Assembly: GCA_016710365.1 (NCBI GenBank)
Contig: JADJVW010000031.1
Location: 1 to 64,000 of the forward strand
Length of the DNA stretch: 64,000 nucleotides
Origin: Candidatus Caldilinea saccharophila
GTDB lineage: Bacteria; Chloroflexota; Anaerolineae; Caldilineales; Caldilineaceae
Direction: 5' to 3'
The position numbers and the translations under genes were made by a program. The notes under the pieces are model-generated. The model was not told the origin of the DNA. It ran no database searches and saw only the letters and a program-made list of their open reading frames with translations. Shown here piece after piece: positions 51,689 to 61,674 of the stretch; position 1 is the first letter of the stretch; each line of letters opens with the position of its first letter.

Positions 51689-52696
51689 ATGACGCAAACC
51701 CAGCCTGTTGATGTGGTGATCGTGGGGGCGGGACTCTGTGGACTGATGGCGGGCGCCGTGCTGGCGGAGCGCGGTCTGCGCGTGGTGTTGCTCGACAAGG
51801 GGCGGAGCGTCGGCGGGCGGCTGGCCACGCGGCGCATTGGTGCAGGATGCGCCGACCATGGCGCACAGTTTTTCACTGTGCGCTCCCCGATCTTTGGCGC
51901 ATGGGTGGAGCGCTGGCGGGCGTCAGGCATTGTCTACCCGTGGGCGACAGGGTGGAGCGACGGCAGCCTCGCGGCCACCACTCCCGATGGTCACCCGCGT
52001 TACGCCGTGCGCGGTGGCATGAATGCGCTGGCAAAGCACCTGGCCGCACAAGTCGCCGAGCAGGGCGCCGAAATCCTCACGGACGTGCGCGTCACCGCAG
52101 TGGCGCCGCAGGGTGACGGCTGGCTGCTCACCAGCCACGACGGGCGCCGGTTTACTGTCGCCGCCGTGGTGATGACCGCGCCGGCGCCGCAGACGCTGGC
52201 GCTGCTCGACGCCGGTGCGACGCCGCTCACGGCGAACGACCGCGCCAGCCTGGCGCGCATCTGCTACGCGCCGTCGCTTTGCGGGCTATACGTGGTGGAG
52301 GGTGAGGTGCAGTTGCCCGCGCCCGGCGCAGTGCAGCGTCCCGCCGCCGACTTTGCCTGGATCGCCGACAACCGGCGCAAGGGCATCTCACCTGATGCGA
52401 CGGTCATCACCGTGCACGCCAGCAGCGAGTGGAGCGCAGCGCACTACGACGCTCCGGACGCCGAATTGAACGCCGCGTTCGAGCGGGCGCTGCGTCCCTG
52501 GCTGGCGGCGGATGCGTGGATCGCCGAGGAGCAGATCAAGCGTTGGCGCTACGCGGCGCCAACCGTGCTGCACCCGGAACGGCTCCTACGCATCGAGGCG
52601 CACGCACCGCTGCTGCTCGGCGGCGACGCCTTTGGTGCATCGCGTGTCGAAGGCGCGGCGTTGTCGGGGCTGGCGATGGGTAGCGAGATGATGTGA
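51689..52696 (+). CDS. FAD-dependent oxidoreductase, renalase-like
   Basis: 335 aa. N-terminal dinucleotide fold VVIVGAGLCGLMAGAVLAERG and the second FAD motif LDKGRSVGGRLATRR are clear; the C-terminal FAD motif is LLLGGDAFGASRVEGAALSGLAMG. This is the arrangement of renalase-type NAD(P)/FAD amine-oxidase relatives. Start at the ATG at 51689 behind AAAGGGGAG. Frame intact. Substrate unknown. Confidence 0.88.
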   Translation: MTQTQPVDVVIVGAGLCGLMAGAVLAERGLRVVLLDKGRSVGGRLATRRIGAGCADHGAQFFTVRSPIFGAWVERWRASGIVYPWATGWSDGSLAATTPDGHPRYAVRGGMNALAKHLAAQVAEQGAEILTDVRVTAVAPQGDGWLLTSHDGRRFTVAAVVMTAPAPQTLALLDAGATPLTANDRASLARICYAPSLCGLYVVEGEVQLPAPGAVQRPAADFAWIADNRRKGISPDATVITVHASSEWSAAHYDAPDAELNAAFERALRPWLAADAWIAEEQIKRWRYAAPTVLHPERLLRIEAHAPLLLGGDAFGASRVEGAALSGLAMGSEMM

Positions 52697-52922
52697 GGAG
52701 ATCGCTTGCGCCGGGTCGGATGGAGGTGAGATCGTCAACTGTAAAGTGGTCTTCGCGACCGACCAGTCGGATCGTTAGAGCAGCCAGTTCATCGGTCGCT
52801 GCGTTGGTGTGGTGCAGGCCGCCGACCATACCGACAACCTGCTTACCGTATAGGAACTTAGCGCGCGTCACCAGCCGTTCCAGGCCGGGATGCCCGCAGC
52901 CGGTAATCAACACCAATCCGTA
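52697..52922 (-). pseudogene. C-terminal remnant of a metallo-beta-lactamase-fold hydrolase
   Basis: On the minus strand LVLITGCGHPGLERLVTRAKFLYGK and VVGMVGGLHHTNAATDELAALTIRLVGR match the end of MBL-fold proteins related to the dihydropterin/aminobenzene-phosphate synthase family. The N-terminal two-thirds with the HxHxDH motif is absent, so this is a fragment. Confidence 0.6.
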
Positions 52923-53046
52923 AGCGGCGCGGCTATCCGGCTGCCAAAGACCTACGTAACCTGCGCCGCATCCTCTGGATTAACGCAAGGCTGGACGTGC
53001 CCCTCACCGTGCGCCGCCACAACGGAGAAGAAACCGCATGAGCGAA

Positions 53047-53513
53047 CTACAACACAGTGACGTTGCCATTGTCGGCGCCCATGACCGTACCCTTGACGAG
53101 CACCGCCTCTTCCGGCAAAGATCGTCAGCAGCGGCTGCCAGTCACAGACCAGCCCATCGGCGGTCAGCGTACAGACCTGCACCTGCGCGCCCAGCGCCAG
53201 CAGTCCAATCGTGCCGTCGGCGGCAGGGAGCGCGTGGCGACATTACCGTCCAGCGTGCCGACGTTGCGCACCTGTGGCCCGCCCACCACGCCGCAGATCT
53301 CGGTCAGGGCTGTGCCGTGCTTGCGCACCAGGTCGTTGCTCTCGATTTGGGTGTGGGTCGTGGCGGCGCTCAGATAGACCCAGCCCTCCGCCTCCCAAAT
53401 TTCGTTCAACCCGGCGATGATCTGGGCGCGACCTTCCGTGGTGGACGAGCGCCTGCAGCGCCTCGTTGATGGTTTGCGGTGTGTAGTAGAGCTTGCCAGC
53501 GTGACATGACGCA
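53047..53513 (-). pseudogene. Remnant of a molybdopterin dehydrogenase FAD subunit (CoxM/XdhB-like)
   Basis: Several frames give pieces of one protein: KLYYTPQTINEALQAL, then AQIIAGLNEIWEAEGWVYLSAATTHTQIESNDLVRKHG, GGPQVRNVGTLDGNVAT (the FAD-binding motif), TIGLLALGAQVQVCTL and EEAVLVKGTVMGADNG. The order is right for residues of the CO/xanthine dehydrogenase medium subunit, but the C-terminal half and the N-terminal PGGT motif are lost or scrambled. No large or small subunit genes are nearby. Confidence 0.6.
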
Positions 53514-53593
53514 ACTCCTTCTGTGCTTGCGAGCAGATGTGTTGCGACAATATAACGCAAGGCGCGCCGAACCGTCCATGTGCGAAAAGAATA

Positions 53594-53645
53594 GACCGCG
53601 GATTTGACGGATGAGGCGGATTCTCGCGGATTGACGGTAACCACC
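53594..53645 (+). repeat. CGGATT-type short-period intergenic repeat
   Basis: GCGGATTTGACGGATGAGGC and the following GGATTCTCGCGGATTGACGG form a run of degenerate 8-10 bp units. A related run is at 62717-62757 (ACGGATTAGACGGATTAGGC and onward) and an inverted trace at 61835-61862. The surrounding 53514-53983 stretch has no credible gene. Confidence 0.55.
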
Positions 53646-53847
53646 TACAATCTGCAACACCCGGCGCAGTTCACTGCTGCAGCTATCGACGGCTTACGCT
53701 CGCTTTTCATCGCGCACCTCAATGCGACGTGTACACTCCGGGACAGCCCGCCGGCGGCGCCGATCAGGTCAGGGCGTGGGCAGCCAGTATCCGCGCGGAA
53801 TTGACGGCGTGAAAACGATAGCAGCCCATCAAATATAGTTCTTTGGT

Positions 53848-53882
53848 TTGACATTCCCGGATTCTGGCAGAATCCGGGAATG
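53848..53882. repeat. Perfect 17-bp-arm palindrome downstream of the peptide-binding protein
   Basis: GACATTCCCGGATTCTG (53848-53864) and its exact reverse complement (53866-53882) are separated by one base. It lies about 100 bp beyond the stop of the minus-strand gene at 53984. It may form a terminator-like hairpin or be a REP-like element; no U-tract follows. Confidence 0.75.
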
Positions 53883-53983
53883 TCTTAGCGCTATCTTGAT
53901 ACTTGACGGGCGACTAGCGGGGATGTTGCCGATCGGCCATGCTCGCCACGCGCAGGTTCAAGGCGATCCACTGCCGCGCTGTG

Positions 53984-55796
53984 TTACTGCTGCGCCGCAG
54001 CCTTGGCTTGGGTATCGATTGTCCAGCGCTGGAAGTATGGCAGCACACTATATTCACGCACCAGCCAGGGCTTGGTCAGGTGGTTGGTGACGTCATAGTA
54101 CAATGGGCTGACGGCTGCAATCTCGTCCACTAGGAGCTGTTCTGCCCGCTTGTATAGTTCGATCTGTTCTGGCCTCACCGGGCGGTCTGGGCGGCAATCG
54201 TTGTCGCATCGAGCTCAGCCACCAGGACGCTCACCCAGGGTCATCCGGGCTAAGCATCGACTCGTTCATGCTTTGGGAAGGACTGAAAACCTCGTGCACC
54301 CAGTTATTGGCATGGGGATAGTCCGCAAACCAGCCAAGTTGGTACACATCCGGTTTGTCCTCCAGCGCGATCTCGGGGTTGTTCAGCATATCCAGAAAGA
54401 CCTCCCACTCCTGTGACTGGAGGGCTACCTCGATTTCTGGGAAGGCCGTCTGCCACATCGCGGTGACTGCATGCGTGATTTTCTCCGTTTCTTCGCTGTC
54501 GTCAAAGGCGAAGACCAACCGCAGATCTGCGCCGTCAGTATAGCCTGCCTCTGTCATGAGTTGACGGGCCATTTCCACGGCAGCGCGGTAACCAGTGCCG
54601 CCGGCTTCTGCGCTCAAGGCCCAGGGAGCAACGGCTGGATCGCCAGCGGCAGAGCCAAAGTTGAGGGGGTTTGTGAAGGCATTCGCCGGAATCTGCCCAC
54701 CCTTGAGGATGTCGCGGACGAGCGCTTCACGGTCGATCGCCATGGCAAGTGCGCGCCGCACACGCGCATCGCTGACCGCTGGTTTTTGAGTGATGAACCT
54801 GGCGTAGGAGGTGGAGTTGTCTGGCACCGCCCTGTATTCAGCGGCAAAGCTGCTCTGCGGATCTGCGATGGCTTCAATCTGGGCCAACGGTACGATTGTC
54901 GAGTCCAGCGTATTGTCCTGGTACATGGCAAGGGCAGCCGCCGGGTTATCGAAGACAATCATATTGACCAGGTCGATGTTGCCAGCAACACCGGCCTGTT
55001 CGCGCCAGCCATACCAGAACGGATTCTTGACTAGTTCGACCTCCTCGCCTGCGACCCACTGCTTCAGCGCATAGGGACCGCTGCTCTGGATGACGTCTGG
55101 CGCCGTCCAGCCTTCTGCGTTTTCGGCCACCAACGCCGCCGGCACCGGGCGCGCCGTCCACACACTGGCAATCTGACCAAAATAGCTGGCGCCGTAGTTC
55201 AGATCGAACTGCACCGTGAAATCGTCGATCGCTTGCGCCCCCACGCCCTCCAGCAGTTCGTAATAATCTGGCGCCGTCACATCGGCCGTGTTTACTGCTT
55301 CACAGCCGGCGATGATGTAAAGGACGTACGCATAGGGCGAAGCGCTGCGTGCGTCACAAGCCCGCTGGATGCCATACACAACGTCATGCGCGGTGACCAT
55401 GCGCACATTACCGTTCTCGTCCATGACTTCCGCGACCTTCTCCGCCGCCTGGTCGTAGCGCACCCAGGGCACATCCTGCCGCAGGGTAAAGGTCCAGGTT
55501 TTGCTATCTTCACTGACGGCCCAATCAGTCGCCAATGCTGGCAGCGGCTCCTGGGTCTCCGGATCCAACTCCGTCAGACCGAGAAAGAGCGGGTTAATGA
55601 CAGCGATTGAATCAAAGTCATAGGCGAGTCCAGGGTCGAGGGTCAACGGTTCCCCGGGGACGCTCATGTGCAAAGTGATTGGCGTCGCAACTGCGGTTTC
55701 CGGCACTTTGCCCCCGGCTGGCGCAAGCGGCTTGCAGCCAGCCAGCACCACGGCTACCCACAAAACGCAGGCAATCAGCAGGTTCTCTCGTTTCAT
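53984..55796 (-). CDS. Peptide ABC transporter substrate-binding lipoprotein, frameshifted near the C-terminus
   Basis: SBP_bac_5 family. ATG at 55796 behind GGAGAACC opens MKRENLLIACVLWVAVVLAGCKP, a lipoprotein signal with Cys at residue 21. The main frame runs to 54231 (NNWVHEVFSPSQSMNESML). After a shift the gene continues VSVLVAELDATTIAAQTA and, after another near 54175, PEQIELYKRAEQLLVDEIAAVSPLYY to the stop at 53984. Full length is about 600 aa. No permease or ATPase genes adjoin it, so it may serve the distant opp system or a lost one. Confidence 0.85.
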
Positions 55797-55875
55797 CTTG
55801 GTTCTCCTTTGCTCATGCATTCATCTCAAACTACTTCTCGACAATCGGGTTGATGTCCGCCACATATTCCGATCT

Positions 55876-56112
55876 CAATGGCGAAATCCAGGTTTAGCGC
55901 GCGACCAGCACTCTGGTTCACCCAAAGCGGCTGGAATGGCGCCTGCACTCTTGCCGTTCGAGGAAGGGGCGGTGACAACTTCGCGCCAATACCAATGGCT
56001 GTCATCACCCAACGACAGTCCAGGTCGAAAACTGCGATCAGCGACGTCAGCGAAGCAAATGTGACGCACATATGGTTGCTCCACGATCAAGTTGAACTCG
56101 TAAGCCGTTTAT
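55876..56112 (-). pseudogene. Partial duplicate of the C-terminus of the 58144-59091 protein
   Basis: Reads YEFNLIVEQPYVRHICFADVADRSFRPGLSLGDDSHWYWREVV, closely matching YEFNLVVEQRYVRHIRFADVADRSFRLGLPLSDDRHWYRREIV encoded at the end of 58144-59091. The nucleotide match covers roughly 55975-56110 against 58225-58345, then diverges. No start or N-terminal part is present. Confidence 0.8.
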
Positions 56113-56116
56113 ACTG

Positions 56117-58084
56117 TTAATCCTCGCTGTAGATGGCTGATAATGCCGGTATCTGCCGTGTCGGGGTGACGGAGGCGACTCCTCCCGGGAAAAACTTCCA
56201 CTCGAGCGTCGTGAGGGCTGTACCCAAACCCGATACTGGGGTATTAAAAAAGTACCAATTATAGATTCCCGGCCCAAGAAAACGTATAGGGAAAGTAGAG
56301 CCAGCCGATACGCTTTCGGTGATGACCAGGCTTCCGTTGGGTGGGATGTTGTATCCATGGCCTGGGTACCCAATAGATAAAGCTACCTCTTCAAGGTTGC
56401 CTGCGTCGTATTCGTTGCTGCTGTATACGTCACTGCTGATAGTGAAGACAAAATCCCCGGCAACATGGGTATAAAGATCAACGATGTAATCGTTATAGAC
56501 ATACAGTGATTGAGAGGAACCAGTAAGTCCGTTTGGATTGTAACTCCATCCGGTGTCTAGAGTAACGGTCGCGCCGACGATGGAGGGGACGCCTAGCGAG
56601 TTCGTCATGGTCTCATAAGCCACCAAGCCGGACGAGGTAGCATGCGCTATGCTGCCGGCCGCGTCGGCGCTAGCTGCCGATGCCAGGCTCATATCCCCGA
56701 CTACTTGTGAGGGTGACCACTTCTGGTCTAGCTGCCCATCATCAACGTATGGGGTACCATTGTAGTCAAAATAATTCATAGTAGATACATTCGCCACTGT
56801 CTGTAACTGATAGAGTGTCGATACGCCAAGCACCGTGCATTGCCTGGCTTGCAGGATCGAGGCCTCAGCGCTGACGATTGTGGTATCCATCTCCTCCAGG
56901 TCCCAGCGGAAAAGCTTGAGTCTTGCCACCAGGTCCACTTCCAGGAAACCTTTTAGCACCCAGCACAGGGTCTCATCCGCCTGCAACCTGGGTCCGGCGC
57001 GGACCACCATCGCCAGTTCAGGCACCAGCGGCGACGTGGTGTAGAAAGCCAGCTCAAGGCCAGCGCCGACATAGGCTTCAATTTTCATTTCTGCACTGGG
57101 GGTCGGTGGCTGGGGCAGAAAGTCGTTAGTGAACTCCTGGACCGGACTCAGGTTGCCATCCACATACTGAACGCCGCCGGCCAGTGTGGCATTTTGTGTC
57201 AAACCGGTTGTCAGCGATGCGCTCACGGCGCCATCCGCACCCATCACCAGAATGATCGTCGGCTGGACAACGATGGGAAATCCGCCCGCCATGATCGTCA
57301 GGGGGCGTAAGCGGTAGCGGGCAATCTCGTATTCTTCGTCCCCACCTGATTCGTAGGTAGAAAGAAGCTGCAGGGAGGTGGTTTCTGTGGCTTGCAGCAC
57401 CATGCGCAGGCTTTCCAGCGAGAAACGCCTGATCGCGACGTCGAAATCCATGGACAGGTTCAGGGTAAAGCTGCCGTTGACTTCGAGGTTGCCTCCGAGC
57501 ATGACCTTCGCGAACTGCAGGCTGATCACATCGAAGTTCGGAGTGTCTGTCTTCTGGTTGACCAGGGTGACACCTGGCAGGGCGCTGGCTGCCACGATAT
57601 CATCCGGCGAAAACTGGTGGTTGAGGGAAACACTCGTCTGTTCGATGGCTTCTTCCAGCGAGGCAGCTGCAGTAGTGAGGATCACCTGCCCATCAACAAA
57701 TTGCTTTGTCAGCACCTTGCGGAGATAGCCGTTCGGCGCTTTCGCAGCTATGTCGCTTACAATGATGTCGCCAGGGGCGACTCTGTTAAGCTCCGGTGTA
57801 GTCTGACTAAAGACAAACTGGGCGCTGTCCGCCGAAATCGAGACAAGGAATTGGTTCGACTCGTCAGTCAGGATGTTGGTTGACTCTGGGACGATCGTTG
57901 GCAGTTGCGAGATTACCAAGGGTAGGAAGACCCGGTAGTCTTCGGTCACTGCATTTGCCAGGGCTGGTTGAAGATCAGCCGGTACAGGAAACACCGGTGA
58001 TGCATCGCCGCCGGCCGGGCGGCCGGTTGGAAGAAAGACAGCGAAAAGCGCCAGGATCAGGACGAGAGCATTCATAGTTTCCAT
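56117..58084 (-). CDS. Large secreted hypothetical protein
   Basis: 655 aa, intact. Signal peptide METMNALVLILALFAVFLPTGRPAGG, then EDYRVFLPLVISQ, a short segment I associate with exported Chloroflexota proteins. The body is beta-rich with many Thr/Ser/Gly (SLTTGLTQNATLAGGVQYVDGN; DTGWSYNPNGLTGSSQSLYVYNDY) and few cysteines. No catalytic motif recognised. A start at the fourth codon (ATG 58075) is also possible. Followed directly by the duplicate fragment and preceded by a membrane-anchored protein gene 59 bp away; the three may form one unit. Confidence 0.7.
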   Translation of the reverse strand: METMNALVLILALFAVFLPTGRPAGGDASPVFPVPADLQPALANAVTEDYRVFLPLVISQLPTIVPESTNILTDESNQFLVSISADSAQFVFSQTTPELNRVAPGDIIVSDIAAKAPNGYLRKVLTKQFVDGQVILTTAAASLEEAIEQTSVSLNHQFSPDDIVAASALPGVTLVNQKTDTPNFDVISLQFAKVMLGGNLEVNGSFTLNLSMDFDVAIRRFSLESLRMVLQATETTSLQLLSTYESGGDEEYEIARYRLRPLTIMAGGFPIVVQPTIILVMGADGAVSASLTTGLTQNATLAGGVQYVDGNLSPVQEFTNDFLPQPPTPSAEMKIEAYVGAGLELAFYTTSPLVPELAMVVRAGPRLQADETLCWVLKGFLEVDLVARLKLFRWDLEEMDTTIVSAEASILQARQCTVLGVSTLYQLQTVANVSTMNYFDYNGTPYVDDGQLDQKWSPSQVVGDMSLASAASADAAGSIAHATSSGLVAYETMTNSLGVPSIVGATVTLDTGWSYNPNGLTGSSQSLYVYNDYIVDLYTHVAGDFVFTISSDVYSSNEYDAGNLEEVALSIGYPGHGYNIPPNGSLVITESVSAGSTFPIRFLGPGIYNWYFFNTPVSGLGTALTTLEWKFFPGGVASVTPTRQIPALSAIYSED

Positions 58085-58143
58085 CCCGCATTTGTCACGG
58101 GGCTGTCGTCAGCAACGGCAGCCAAAGTTGATTGAGCAGTTGC

Positions 58144-59091
58144 CTATCCCTGCTTCGGCCTGTCAGAAGCTGCTGGGGCAGCTTCAGCGGGTTTGCCAGC
58201 CGGGGAAAGATCAGCGACTATTTCGCGTCGATACCAATGTCGGTCGTCACTCAACGGTAGTCCAAGTCGAAAACTGCGATCAGCAACGTCAGCGAAGCGA
58301 ATGTGACGCACATACCGCTGCTCCACGACCAGGTTGAACTCGTAGCTGACAACTCCGGTCACAGCATCGGCTGTCTTGGCCGCTTGCTCGGTCGCCGCGC
58401 CAGCTTTCGCCTGCTCAAGTAATTTATCCGTGGGCAGCAAGTCCAGAACCTGCTCAAAGGCCTTCTCCTCCGCCTTAACCGCGGCCTTGGTCAAGGTGCC
58501 GTCAGCAGCCAACTCCAGACTCAGCTCGGCGGAGCCGCTGATGGGCTGCAACTTGTTGAGGTAGAACGGAGTGTCATAGTCCACAAAGTTCGTTTCGTGG
58601 ATTACGTTGCTTTCTAGCGGCAACGTGTGAGCCGGCAACTGCCCAATGAAGACTGCCAGAGCGTCGAAGTCGGCCTTGAGCTTTTCCCAACGTGGCCCTA
58701 ACTCGCCAGCGCGCTGGACATCAGCCAATTTCGTCCGGATGGCTGCCAAGCTGCTGATGTTCTCCGGCGACAGCGAAATCGTCTTGGCATGGGCGTATTC
58801 GATCTCAACCTGTGCAGGCTTGCCATCTGCGCCATGCGTCACCTTTTTGGCGGTTAGCGTGCAGGTGGCCAGCGTTTCCAGGTAGCTGGTTTCCTGGATC
58901 AGACGGCCCTTCTTGACATAGAAGGGAATTCCGGGGCGCGCATCAGCTTTCTCGGTTACAGCAAGTGCTTTTGCTTGTCCAAACTGGCTCTTGAGCAACA
59001 AGAAGAAGACCGCTACGACCGCGCCCGCTATCAAGCTGAGAGAGCAGATGACCAAAAGGAATGTGGTAACGTCGGCGAGTATCTCTGACAT
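58144..59091 (-). CDS. Membrane-anchored hypothetical protein
   Basis: 315 aa. One N-terminal membrane segment (residues 9-34, TTFLLVICSLSLIAGAVVAVFFLLL) and a soluble domain of about 270 residues (PFYVKKGRLIQETSYLETLATCTLTAKKV; ESNVIHETNFVDYDTPFYLNKLQPISGSAEL). The motif PFYxxKGxLIxET..Y..TL recurs as PFYLNKLQPI after IHETNF, hinting at two related halves. The ending is duplicated at 55876-56112. Family not recognised. Confidence 0.65.
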   Translation of the reverse strand: MSEILADVTTFLLVICSLSLIAGAVVAVFFLLLKSQFGQAKALAVTEKADARPGIPFYVKKGRLIQETSYLETLATCTLTAKKVTHGADGKPAQVEIEYAHAKTISLSPENISSLAAIRTKLADVQRAGELGPRWEKLKADFDALAVFIGQLPAHTLPLESNVIHETNFVDYDTPFYLNKLQPISGSAELSLELAADGTLTKAAVKAEEKAFEQVLDLLPTDKLLEQAKAGAATEQAAKTADAVTGVVSYEFNLVVEQRYVRHIRFADVADRSFRLGLPLSDDRHWYRREIVADLSPAGKPAEAAPAASDRPKQG

Positions 59092-59214
59092 TGTCTAGTC
59101 CTCCAGTATGTGACGTAGATTGCGTCACTATCGCGCCATCTGTCCTTCCACACATCCGTAAGATTACCTAATGTGTGCAGGTTGCAATCTGTTTATGACG
59201 ACTTTATGGAGACC

Positions 59215-61674
59215 CTAGACCAGCTTTTCGTCTATCGCAAAGCGCGTGGCTGCGACCCGCGAGTTCACTCCCAACTTGTTGTAGATCGATGTGAGGTGTG
59301 CGTTGACCGTCCGTATGCTGAGCACCAGCCGCTCCGCCACTTCACCGTCGGTCAGGCCTTGCGCCACCAGGGCCAGCACCTCCACCTCGCGCACCGAAAG
59401 ACCGGCCGGATATGCCCGGCGCGGTGGTTTGCGTCCGGCGCTTTGTTCGGCTGCGTCTGGCGGTTCGGCGGCGAAGCGGAGGGCTTGATCCAGGCTCATC
59501 GCTGCGCCGGCGTTTGCAGCCGCGTCGAATTGCCTTTCGCGCAAGCGGGTGCGTACGGCTTTGACGTAGGGGTCAAAGCCGAAGCGCTCGCTATCCATCA
59601 AGGACGCGCTAATGGCGCTGCGCAGCGCCGTAGCGGCCCCCCACAAGCGCGCGGCGCGTTCCAGCGACGAGTGCGCTGCAGCCAGGCACGCCATAGCCTC
59701 CAGACTCTCGGCGATGCCTAGCTTGTCGCCCAACGCCTTGCGCCCCTGCAGGCTGTCTGCGAAGAGGGTTTGCGCTTGTGCGAGTTTGCCGCGGCGCAGG
59801 GCGATCAGGCCCAGGCCGTGATTGGCGGCCGCTACGCCCCAAGGATCCTGCAGGTCATTGAAAAGAGTTCGGCACTCTGTGAGATAGGGATGGGCCTCGC
59901 CGTCATCGTCTTTGCCGAGTGCGATTTCACCGAGCGTCAAGAGGCATTCGGCAATCTCCATCGCATCCCCAAGCTCACGCATCTTGGCCAGGCTCTGTTG
60001 CACATGCGCCAATGCGCTGTCGAAATCCCTCTGTTTCAAGAGAACGTTGCCAATGCCGTTCAACCGCTTGGCAATGCCCCACTGATCCCCCAGTTCACGA
60101 TCCAGAACGAGACTCGCTTGAAAATGCGCAATGGCGGTCGCAGGGTCGTGCTTGAGGTAAGCATTCGTGCCCAAGGCATTGAGCGCGTTACGCGTCGCGA
60201 TCTTATCCTCGACGCTCCTCGCCACCGAGAGGGAACGAACGAAATACTGCTCGGCGAGGTCGAAGTCCCCTTGCTGAGTAGCAAATATGCCAGCGTTTCT
60301 CAGAACCTTGGCCTTCAAAACTGAAGGGACACTTCCTTCCAGCGCAAGGATGCGGGTCAGCCACTGACGCGCCTCAGCCCAGTGACCGCGGTGTGACCAG
60401 AAACGCCATAATGCCTCACCCAGCCGGTAGGCGATGCTGGCCCGCTCGGGTTGTGCCAACGACCACGTTAGGAGAGCGCGGAGATTGTCATGGTTGCGCT
60501 CCATGCGTGCCTGCCAGGGAGCCTGGTGTGGGCCGTGTCCGGCCGCGTCGCCGCGCTCCACCAGGTCCAGGTAATGCTGCGCGTGCCGCTGCTGGACATC
60601 GTGCAGTTCGCCGCTGCCAACCAGTTGTTCAGCGGCATACTCTTGAATCGTGCGCAGCATCGCGAAACGCGGCTCGCCGTCTACTTCCCTGGCGCGCAGT
60701 AGATTTTGGTCGACGAGCGCGATCAGCAGATCAAGAATGGGTCGCGACGCTGTGTCCAAGTCTCCGCAAACCGCCTCGACCGCTTCCAGCTCGCAGCCCC
60801 CCGCAAAGATGGCCAGCAAGCGGAACAGCCGCTGCTCTTTGGTGTCCAATAGGTTGTAGCTCCACGCGATGGCGGCGCGCAACGTCTGCTGGCGGACCGG
60901 GAGATCGCGCGACCCGCCGACCAGCAGTTGCATGACTGGTGAGCGTCCGACAAAGCCTGAGCTGTTCTGTAAGCGGGCAAGCAACGCCTGAGGCGAGAAC
61001 AAGCGCAGCAATGCGGCAACCAATTCGATGGCCAGCGGCAGACCATCCAGTAAGGTGCAGATCTCGCCGATGACGAGGGCGTTGCTCTCGTTTACTTCGA
61101 AGCCAAGCTTGACAGCACTGGCGCGCGCACTGAATAGCTTTACGGCCTCCGCCTGGGCAGCGTCGAGGGGATGCTGTTCATCTCGGACAGGGACGCTGAG
61201 TGCGTCCACCGGATATTCGTGTTCCCCTTGCAGCCGCAGCGCCTCCCGGCTGGTTGCTATCACGTGCAGCCACCGGCACGCCGCCAGCAGATCGGCCAAC
61301 TGCGGGGCGGCGTCCAAGACATGTTCCCAGTTATCAATGCAGAGCAGTGCGTGTTTGTCGGCCAGCGCGCCACACAAGTCTTCGAGCAACGAACGTGTCC
61401 CGCTTTCACGCACCCGCAGCACGCTGGCCACCTCTTCCAGCACCTGTTCGGGTTCGGTCAGAGCCTGGAGAGACACAAAGAACACGCCATCGACGAATGC
61501 GTTGGCGTTCTGGGCAGTGAATTCGAGAGCCAGCCGCGTCTTTCCTACTCCACCTGGTCCCGTGAGGGTGACCAGGCGTACGCCGGAGCAGAGCAACTGG
61601 TGCACGCTCTCGATTTCCGTCTGCCGACCAATGAAGCTGCTTAAAGGGAGAGGCAGCCTGGCCACTGATTCCAT
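59215..61674 (-). CDS. NB-ARC/TPR transcriptional regulator with C-terminal LuxR helix-turn-helix
   Basis: 819 aa from the ATG at 61674. Residues 10-300: AAA/NB-ARC-type ATPase with Walker A LTGPGGVGKTRLALEF and Walker B ALLCIDNWEHVL, plus LLDGLPLAIELVAALL. Residues 350-700: TPR-like helical repeats (NALGTNAYLKHDPATAIAHFQASL; AECLLTLGEIALGKDDD). Residues 755-815: LuxR DNA-binding domain (LSVREVEVLALVAQGLTDGEVAERLVLSIRTVNAHLTSIYNKLG). Such STAND-type regulators switch on binding an inducer and ATP. It starts the minus-strand cluster with the two exported proteins and may control them. Confidence 0.9.
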   Translation of the reverse strand: MESVARLPLPLSSFIGRQTEIESVHQLLCSGVRLVTLTGPGGVGKTRLALEFTAQNANAFVDGVFFVSLQALTEPEQVLEEVASVLRVRESGTRSLLEDLCGALADKHALLCIDNWEHVLDAAPQLADLLAACRWLHVIATSREALRLQGEHEYPVDALSVPVRDEQHPLDAAQAEAVKLFSARASAVKLGFEVNESNALVIGEICTLLDGLPLAIELVAALLRLFSPQALLARLQNSSGFVGRSPVMQLLVGGSRDLPVRQQTLRAAIAWSYNLLDTKEQRLFRLLAIFAGGCELEAVEAVCGDLDTASRPILDLLIALVDQNLLRAREVDGEPRFAMLRTIQEYAAEQLVGSGELHDVQQRHAQHYLDLVERGDAAGHGPHQAPWQARMERNHDNLRALLTWSLAQPERASIAYRLGEALWRFWSHRGHWAEARQWLTRILALEGSVPSVLKAKVLRNAGIFATQQGDFDLAEQYFVRSLSVARSVEDKIATRNALNALGTNAYLKHDPATAIAHFQASLVLDRELGDQWGIAKRLNGIGNVLLKQRDFDSALAHVQQSLAKMRELGDAMEIAECLLTLGEIALGKDDDGEAHPYLTECRTLFNDLQDPWGVAAANHGLGLIALRRGKLAQAQTLFADSLQGRKALGDKLGIAESLEAMACLAAAHSSLERAARLWGAATALRSAISASLMDSERFGFDPYVKAVRTRLRERQFDAAANAGAAMSLDQALRFAAEPPDAAEQSAGRKPPRRAYPAGLSVREVEVLALVAQGLTDGEVAERLVLSIRTVNAHLTSIYNKLGVNSRVAATRFAIDEKLV

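Noticed and set aside
53038..53469. Plus-strand gene of about 140 codons
   Set aside because: It lies opposite the dehydrogenase FAD-subunit remnant, which shows recognisable motifs on the minus strand.
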